DNA of 64,000 nucleotides, from NCBI RefSeq assembly GCF_009765785.1, contig NZ_LMUT01000012.1, forward strand, positions 368,150 to 432,149, given 5' to 3'. The notes beneath the pieces were generated by a model. It was given only the letters and a program-made list of their open reading frames with translations. It was not told the origin of the DNA and searched no databases. The stretch comes from Granulicella sp. L46 (GTDB taxonomy: Bacteria > Acidobacteriota > Terriglobia > Terriglobales > Acidobacteriaceae). Made by a program: the position numbers and the translations under genes. Positions 58,749-64,000 of the stretch are shown here, one piece after another. How positions within the stretch are numbered: the stretch's first letter is position 1; every line of letters begins with the position of its first letter.

Positions 58749-59285
58749 CTAGGGCTTCTTTTCGGCCGCCTGCTTGAGCGCGGTGAGCCAGACCGTTTCC
58801 AATGCAGCCAGCTTGTCCGACGAATATAGCCACGTCATCAACGGCCCGGTCATCGACTCCTTTACCGTCACCAACGTTCCACCATCCGGCGTAGCTTTCA
58901 ACTCCCACACGTGAATCGCCCGCGCAGGAGAGGCAACGCCTGTCCAACTAAGCCGCCGATCCGGGTCCAGCAGGTGCACTTCGGAATGGATGGTCGTTCC
59001 CCCGGACTTCCAAATAAACTGCGTGCCCATCGCCAACGGCCCCGGCGCCTTCACACTCTCGATCTGCGGACACCAGGTGGGCCACGAAGACGCGTCGATC
59101 AACAGTTCCCACACCTTCGCCGGCGGCGCCGCAATCTGCATATCCACACGCGCCTTCACCGGAGCATCCTGCTGGATCGCACCCACTGCCGAGAGCGCCT
59201 GCAACTGCCGTGAAGAGTGCGAGGAGCATCCACCCAACATGAGCGCACATCCCATGCAAGCTCCGATCACCGCGATTCTCATCAT
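58749..59285 (-). CDS. SRPBCC-family lipoprotein
   Basis: 178 residues: signal peptide with lipobox LMLGGC (Cys20), a short linker, and an SRPBCC domain starting VDMQIAAPPAKVWELLIDAS, then WPTWCPQIESVKAPG, MGTQFIWKSGG, RLSWTGVASPARAIHVWEL and a C-terminal helix. It probably binds a hydrophobic ligand at the membrane. Two ATG codons begin the frame, with a G-rich site upstream. It precedes no clear partner; the molybdopterin-like protein lies 20 bases upstream on the same strand. Confidence 0.82.
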   Translation of the reverse strand: MMRIAVIGACMGCALMLGGCSSHSSRQLQALSAVGAIQQDAPVKARVDMQIAAPPAKVWELLIDASSWPTWCPQIESVKAPGPLAMGTQFIWKSGGTTIHSEVHLLDPDRRLSWTGVASPARAIHVWELKATPDGGTLVTVKESMTGPLMTWLYSSDKLAALETVWLTALKQAAEKKP

Positions 59286-59305
59286 GCCGCCCCCCTTAGC
59301 CGGAC

Positions 59306-59866
59306 TCAGTGCTGCGCCGCCAGCGTCATCACCGAGATGCCCATCAGCCCATGAACCCAGCGCGCCGGCTTCACATCATCCGTGTTGATCAACTGGATCA
59401 AACCACCTTCAGTATCAGGCAGGCCAGTTTTCATCACCGCAACGATTACCTTGCCGCTGGAAAACATCACCTCGCCGCCGGAGTAAAGCACGTAGTAATG
59501 GTCAGTCCCAGTCGCCACGATCACGCTGTGCAGGATCAGCGGCTGGTTCTCGCGCGTCGCCGTCACGCCAATCTTCGCCAGCACATCCGAGAGCAGGGGA
59601 CCGCTGTAGGTCTCTTCGATTCCTCCGCGATGCGCATTGTGCACATGCACCGTCACCTGGTTCGGCATGTTGACCAGGTCAGTCAGCGACAGCGTCACGG
59701 TCTTGCCTTCAAAGCTAAGATTCACGCTCTTCGAGGGCGGAACCGGCGGCTTCATGGCCTCCATCGGTGCGGGAGCCTTCGTCTCCGGCGGCATCGCGTC
59801 AGTTTGGGCGCGGAGAGCGAGGGGTGAAAGAACGAGAAGCAGGGCAACAGCAGTCGAGATCTTCAT
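59306..59866 (-). CDS. Exported protein resembling the oxidoreductase molybdopterin-binding domain
   Basis: 186 residues: signal peptide (AVALLLVLSPLALRAQ), Pro/Ala linker, then a beta-rich domain with VTLSLTDLVNMPNQVTVHVH, YSGPLLSDVLAKIGV, VIVATGTDHYYVLYSGGEV and a C-terminal LINTDDVKPARWVHGL. The order of segments recalls the PF00174-type sulfite oxidase fold, but the molybdenum-ligating cysteine is not present, so a catalytic role is doubtful. It may act as a periplasmic binding module. The domain call is tentative. Confidence 0.6.
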   Translation of the reverse strand: MKISTAVALLLVLSPLALRAQTDAMPPETKAPAPMEAMKPPVPPSKSVNLSFEGKTVTLSLTDLVNMPNQVTVHVHNAHRGGIEETYSGPLLSDVLAKIGVTATRENQPLILHSVIVATGTDHYYVLYSGGEVMFSSGKVIVAVMKTGLPDTEGGLIQLINTDDVKPARWVHGLMGISVMTLAAQH

Positions 59867-59920
59867 GCTCCAAAGGTAACTCCCTCCGCAGGGGGCGTAT
59901 AGAACTTTCTAAAACCGACG

Positions 59921-59926
59921 TATACT
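59921..59926 (+). promoter_or_regulatory. TATACT element immediately before nuoI
   Basis: TATACT is followed by GGAGGTCT and then the ATG. It is either a -10 element of a leaderless mRNA or a chance neighbour of a true ribosome site; the two readings exclude each other in part, since the -10 would leave GGAGG untranscribed. Confidence 0.4.
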
Positions 59927-59934
59927 GGAGGTCT

Positions 59935-60432
59935 ATGTCGATCATTCGCAATGTCGCTGCCATCGCCAAGGGAATGAGCATTACGCTGGGAGAGGCGTTT
60001 CAGCCAACCCAGGTCGAGAACTACCCGGACGGCAAAGGGCCCATGCGCGGTGCGCAGTTTGAGCAGCGCTTTCGCGGCAAACACCAGTTGCAGCGCGATG
60101 AAAACGGCCTGGAGAAGTGCGTCGCCTGCTTCCTGTGCGCCGCCGCCTGCCCGTCGAACTGCATCTACATCGAGGCGGCCGACAACACCAGCGAGACCCG
60201 CATCTCCTCGGCCGACCGCTACGCCAAGACCTACAACATTGACTACAACCGCTGCATCTTCTGCGGATACTGCGTGGAAGCCTGCCCCACCGACGCGATC
60301 ACTCACGGACACGGCTTCGAACTCGCCAGCCTCAACGCCACCACCATGGTCATGCGCAAGGAAGACCTGTTGGTGCCAGTCTCGACGGGTCTTCCTGGTT
60401 CAGCTAAAGAAGAGCTTGAAGTACTCGCGTAG
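59935..60432 (+). CDS. nuoI: NADH-quinone oxidoreductase subunit I
   Basis: A 165-residue ferredoxin-like subunit with two 4Fe-4S clusters: CVACFLCAAACPSNC (about 62-76) and CIFCGYCVEACP (about 103-114). The N-terminal GMSITLGEAFQP and MRGAQFEQRFRGKHQL segments are typical of NuoI, which passes electrons from the N3 side to the quinone site of complex I. The start at 59935 fits GGAGG upstream; the longer frame from 59767 is antisense to the neighbour. Other nuo genes are absent here. A hairpin follows at 60460. Confidence 0.92.
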   Translation: MSIIRNVAAIAKGMSITLGEAFQPTQVENYPDGKGPMRGAQFEQRFRGKHQLQRDENGLEKCVACFLCAAACPSNCIYIEAADNTSETRISSADRYAKTYNIDYNRCIFCGYCVEACPTDAITHGHGFELASLNATTMVMRKEDLLVPVSTGLPGSAKEELEVLA

Positions 60433-60459
60433 AACTTAAAGTCTTGGATTCAATATACG

Positions 60460-60482
60460 CGGCGAGCCATAATGGCTCGCCG
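60460..60482. terminator. Palindromic hairpin after nuoI
   Basis: CGGCGAGCCAT-A-ATGGCTCGCCG, a near-perfect 23-base palindrome followed by TCTTG, between nuoI and metH. It is a probable terminator with a weak T-run. Confidence 0.6.
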
Positions 60483-60539
60483 TCTTGCGATCAGCGCGGC
60501 CTCCCCGCGCATCGAATGGAAAAACGAACGGAGCTAGAC

Positions 60540-61661
60540 ATGAACAGGGCCACTCCCCACCCCCTCGAAGCCATCCTCGAAAACCGAATTGCCATTATCG
60601 ACGGAGCCATGGGCACCACCATCCGCACCTACGGCATGACCGAGGCCGATATCCGCGGGGACCGCTTCAAGAACTCCACCAAGGATCTGCTGAACAACGG
60701 GGACCTCTTCTCGCTCACCCAGCCAAAAATGATCGGCGACATCCACCGCCGCTTCCTCGAGGCCGGCGCGGACATCCTCGAGACCAATACTTTCGGCGCA
60801 ACCAGCATCACGCAAAGCGAATTCTTCGTCGACGATCCCCGCGAGCACGGCGGCCGGAAGGACCCCGAGTTCTACCAGAAGATCATCGAAGACGCGTCAC
60901 TCAACGACCTTGCCTGGGACATCAACGAAACCTCTGCGCAGCAGTGCCGTGAGTGGGGCGATCGCGTCGCCAACAACGACGGCCGACAGCGCTTCGTCGC
61001 CGGTGCGATCGGTCCGCTCACCGTATCGCTCTCCAACTCGCCTGACGCCGACGATGCAGGTTTTCGCGTCGTCACCTTCGATCAGGTGAAGTCCGCCTAC
61101 GCTCATCAGATTCGCGCGCTCATCGCTGGCGGTGTCGACTTGCTGCTCGTCGAAACCATCTTCGACTCGCTCAACGCCAAGGCCGCGCTCGTCGCCATCC
61201 GCGAAGTCTTTGATCAGGATGGCCTCGCAGCCGCAGGCAAAGAGCTGCCGGTAATGATCTCCGCAGCGGTTGGACGCGGTGGCGAAACGCTCATCTCCGC
61301 GCAGACCACCGAAGCCTTCTGGAACGCGGTGAAGCACGTCAAGCCGCTATCCATCGGGCTCAACTGCTCGCTCGGCCCGGACCTCATGTACCCCTTCCTC
61401 AGCGAGCTATCCGAGAAGGCTGACGTGGCAATCTCCTGCTACCCGAACGCCGGCCTGCCCAACCCACTCTCGCCGACAGGATTCGATCTCGGCCCTGAAG
61501 ACATGGCGCGATCACTCAGCGGCTTCGCGCGCGGTGGCCTCATCAACATCGCGGGTGGCTGCTGCGGCAATACGCCGGAGCACATCGCCGCCATCGCCAA
61601 AGCGCTCGACGGCATGCACCCGCGCGAAATCGCCGAACGGAATCGCGAGGTAGCCGCTTGA
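60540..61661 (+). CDS. metH: Methionine synthase, homocysteine-binding module (split MetH part 1)
   Basis: A 373-residue homocysteine S-methyltransferase barrel: [48 protein letters not shown] (first zinc Cys) and [15 protein letters not shown] (the other two). This is the N-terminal quarter of a cobalamin-dependent MetH, here a separate gene. It binds zinc-activated homocysteine for methylation from methylcobalamin held by the downstream protein. GGAG lies 7 bases before the ATG. Its TGA overlaps the TTG of the next gene, so the two halves are made together. Confidence 0.92.
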   Translation: MNRATPHPLEAILENRIAIIDGAMGTTIRTYGMTEADIRGDRFKNSTKDLLNNGDLFSLTQPKMIGDIHRRFLEAGADILETNTFGATSITQSEFFVDDPREHGGRKDPEFYQKIIEDASLNDLAWDINETSAQQCREWGDRVANNDGRQRFVAGAIGPLTVSLSNSPDADDAGFRVVTFDQVKSAYAHQIRALIAGGVDLLLVETIFDSLNAKAALVAIREVFDQDGLAAAGKELPVMISAAVGRGGETLISAQTTEAFWNAVKHVKPLSIGLNCSLGPDLMYPFLSELSEKADVAISCYPNAGLPNPLSPTGFDLGPEDMARSLSGFARGGLINIAGGCCGNTPEHIAAIAKALDGMHPREIAERNREVAA

Positions 61662-64000
61662 GCACCGGAAACTCTGTAGTCGGCAACACCACGAAACCGC
61701 TTCGCCTCTCCGGCAGCCAGCCCTTCACCCAGCAGGACGGCGTGTACATCATGATCGGCGAGCGCACCAACGTCGCCGGCTCGCCAAAGTTCGCGCGTCT
61801 TGTGAAGGAAGGCAAGTTCGAAGAAGCCGTCAGCGTTGCGCGCCAGCAAGTCGAGAACGGCGCAAACGTCATCGACATCTGCATGGACGAAGGCATGATC
61901 GACGGCGTCGCCGCTATGTCGCGCTACCTGCAACTCCTCGCAAGCGAGCCCGAGGTCGCCAAGGTCCCGTTCATGGTCGATTCCTCCAAGTGGGAGGTTA
62001 TCGAGGCAGGCCTGAAGTGTCTGCAGGGCAAGGGAATCGTCAACTCCATCTCGCTCAAAGAAGGCGAAGCGAAGTTCCGCCAAAACGCTGCGACCGTGCT
62101 GAAATATGGTGCCGCGGTGGTTGTGATGGCCTTCGATGAGCAAGGCCAGGCCGCCACCTACGACGAAAAAATCCGAATCTGTGAGCGCGCCTACCGCATG
62201 CTCGTCGATGAAGTCGGCTTCCCGCCCGAAGACATCATATTCGATCCCAACATCCTCACCGTCGCGACCGGCATGGAGGAGCACAACAACTACGCTGTCG
62301 ATTTCATCAACGCCACCCGCTGGATCAAAGCCAACCTCCCGCACGCGAAAGTGTCGGGCGGCGTCTCCAACATCTCCTTCAGCTTTCGCGGCAACAACAA
62401 GGTCCGCGAGGCCATGCATTCGGCGTTCCTCTACCACGCAATCGCCGCGGGCATGGACATGGGCATCGTCAACGCCGGCATGCTCGAAGTCTACGAGGAG
62501 ATCGAGCCGGAACTTAAAGTGTTAGTCGAGGATGTCCTTCTCAACCGCCGCCCAGACGCGACCGAGCGCCTGGTCGAATACGGCGAATCCCTCAAGGGGG
62601 AGACCACCGCCGTCACCGAAAAGAAGGCCGAGGAGTGGCGCTCCGGCAGCGTCGAACAACGCCTCTCGCACGCTCTGGTAAAGGGCATCGACGCCTACAT
62701 CGAAATCGACACCGAAGAAGCCCGCGTCAAACTTGGCCGCCCGCTGTTGGTCATCGAAGGCCCGCTGATGGATGGCATGAGCGTGGTCGGTGATCTCTTC
62801 GGCGCGGGCAAGATGTTTCTGCCGCAAGTCGTCAAATCCGCGCGCGTGATGAAGAAAGCTGTCGCTCACTTGACCCCGTACATGGAAGCCGAGAAGGCAG
62901 CGGCCGAGGCTGCCGGCGAAATTGTGAAGGCGCAAGGCAAGATTATTCTCGCGACCGTGAAGGGTGATGTGCACGACATCGGTAAGAACATCGTCGGCGT
63001 CGTTCTCGCCTGTAATAACTACGACGTCATCGACCTGGGAGTGATGGTTTCGTGCGAGAAAATCCTGGAGCGCGCGAAGGTAGAGAAGGCTGACATGATC
63101 GGCCTCAGTGGGCTCATCACGCCGTCGCTCGACGAGATGGTCCACGTCGCAAAAGAGATGGAACGCCAGGGCTTCACGGTGCCGCTGCTCGTCGGCGGTG
63201 CCACCACCAGCCGCGCGCATACCGCCATCAAAATCGCTCCACACTACAGCCAGCCCGTGGTGCATGTACTCGACGCCAGCCGTGCTGTTCCTGTCACCAC
63301 AAGCCTGCTCAGCGACGACGGCAAAGAAGACTTCGTCGTCAAGCATCGCGCCGAGTACGAAGCTCTGCGCAAATCCCACGCTGCGCCACGCCAGCCCCTC
63401 GTCTCATTCGAAGTCGCATGCGAGCGCCGCACGCCTATCGAATGGCGCGCCGAAGACATTCCCGCTCCCACCAGGCTCGGCGTGCAGGTGCTCGACAACT
63501 TTCCGCTGGCCACGCTGCGCGAGTACATCGACTGGTCGCCGTTCTTCCATACCTGGGGCATGAAGGGCATCTATCCGCGCATCTTCGATCATCCAGAGCA
63601 GGGAACTGAAGCGCGCAAGATCTTCGCCGACGCCAACACCCTCCTCGATCGAATCGTCGCCGAGAATCTCATCACCGCGCGCGGTGTCTACGGACTCTTC
63701 CCGGCCAGCGCCATTGGCGAGGATGTCCAGACCTATACGGACGAAACCCGAACCGAAACCCGAGAGCGCTTTTACTTCCTTCGCCAGCAGGCCAATCGCG
63801 AGGGCAGTGAACCCTGCCGTTCGCTGGTCGACTTCATCGCGCCTAAATCCACTGGCTTACCAGACCACATCGGCGCCTTCGCCGTCACCAGCGGCATCGG
63901 CCTCAAGGAAGTCTGCGACGGATTCCGCGCCGCCAACGATGACTACAACGCAATCATGGCCGAAGCCATCGCCGACCGGCTCGCCGAAGCCTTCGCCGAG
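61658..64000 (+). CDS. metH: Methionine synthase, pterin-, cobalamin- and activation-domain part (split MetH part 2), 3' end outside window
   Basis: Open from the TTG at 61658 to the window edge, 781 codons without stop. Pterin-binding domain first: [47 protein letters not shown]. The cobalamin cap and Rossmann part follow, with [19 protein letters not shown] near residue 437 holding the cobalt-ligand His, and [14 protein letters not shown]. From about residue 595 ([14 protein letters not shown]) the AdoMet-dependent activation domain begins. It transfers methyl from methyltetrahydrofolate to homocysteine with part 1. The TTG start overlaps the previous stop as TTGA. Confidence 0.93.
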   Translation, partial: MSTGNSVVGNTTKPLRLSGSQPFTQQDGVYIMIGERTNVAGSPKFARLVKEGKFEEAVSVARQQVENGANVIDICMDEGMIDGVAAMSRYLQLLASEPEVAKVPFMVDSSKWEVIEAGLKCLQGKGIVNSISLKEGEAKFRQNAATVLKYGAAVVVMAFDEQGQAATYDEKIRICERAYRMLVDEVGFPPEDIIFDPNILTVATGMEEHNNYAVDFINATRWIKANLPHAKVSGGVSNISFSFRGNNKVREAMHSAFLYHAIAAGMDMGIVNAGMLEVYEEIEPELKVLVEDVLLNRRPDATERLVEYGESLKGETTAVTEKKAEEWRSGSVEQRLSHALVKGIDAYIEIDTEEARVKLGRPLLVIEGPLMDGMSVVGDLFGAGKMFLPQVVKSARVMKKAVAHLTPYMEAEKAAAEAAGEIVKAQGKIILATVKGDVHDIGKNIVGVVLACNNYDVIDLGVMVSCEKILERAKVEKADMIGLSGLITPSLDEMVHVAKEMERQGFTVPLLVGGATTSRAHTAIKIAPHYSQPVVHVLDASRAVPVTTSLLSDDGKEDFVVKHRAEYEALRKSHAAPRQPLVSFEVACERRTPIEWRAEDIPAPTRLGVQVLDNFPLATLREYIDWSPFFHTWGMKGIYPRIFDHPEQGTEARKIFADANTLLDRIVAENLITARGVYGLFPASAIGEDVQTYTDETRTETRERFYFLRQQANREGSEPCRSLVDFIAPKSTGLPDHIGAFAVTSGIGLKEVCDGFRAANDDYNAIMAEAIADRLAEAFAE

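Overview
The window reads as a chromosomal segment of a GC-rich soil acidobacterium of the Terriglobia/Acidobacteriaceae type (Granulicella, Edaphobacter or Terriglobus-like). The reasons are the gene families present (two serine/threonine kinases fused to a beta-propeller or to TPRs, a SpoIIE/RsbW/STAS partner-switching set, PEP-CTERM proteins, bacillithiol synthesis, ADP-heptose and KDO genes of a Gram-negative envelope, a split MetH) and the dispersed GTCATCCTGA-type repeats that, from general knowledge, are common in that group. This assignment is inference from gene content; no rRNA is present. Both window edges cut genes: an osmoprotectant-binding protein on the left and the cobalamin part of methionine synthase on the right.

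1-13 kb: an osmoprotectant transporter end, DUF1203 and DinB proteins, ribA with a nitroreductase, a MarR/nitroreductase operon whose promoter is overlapped by two palindromes, a membrane methyltransferase, a kinase with a PD40 propeller, a LytS-type histidine kinase, enolase, and a membrane-tethered LuxR-type regulator with a DUF4199 membrane protein. 13-17 kb looks like an accessory patch: small genes of several kinds (PEP-CTERM, methyltransferase, SRPBCC, small membrane protein), shared short repeats between them, and several perfect inverted repeats. 17-22 kb: gpmI and the dnaX-ybaB-recR operon set among palindromic repeats. 22.0-22.8 kb: three paralogous tiny genes encoding exported histidine-rich peptides that share a C-x-Y-x-H-x-H-R-H-C motif. 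I consider this the most novel content of the window.

22.9-34 kb: a SET-domain methyltransferase, a TPR protein, ccmF-ccmH for cytochrome c maturation, a lone receiver protein, a TolB/TPR kinase, a secreted unknown, bshA beside a ChbG-type deacetylase, and tRNA-Val. 34-39 kb: threonine dehydrogenase and a four-gene partner-switching module. 39-49 kb: a second PEP-CTERM protein, an RraA-like protein, then envelope-precursor and housekeeping genes (rfaD, coaD, an aminotransferase, a mannose-1-phosphate guanylyltransferase, a phosphohexomutase, a HAD phosphatase, kdsB). 49-64 kb: tRNA-Met, an S41 protease homologue that appears to lack its catalytic dyad, a class A PBP, a ribF/MBL pair, DUF1844, ygfZ, a probable zincin, nuoI, and metH split into two overlapping genes.

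Across the window many genes lack a Shine-Dalgarno sequence and instead have a -10-like hexamer 5-8 bases before the start codon. This points to frequent leaderless transcription.
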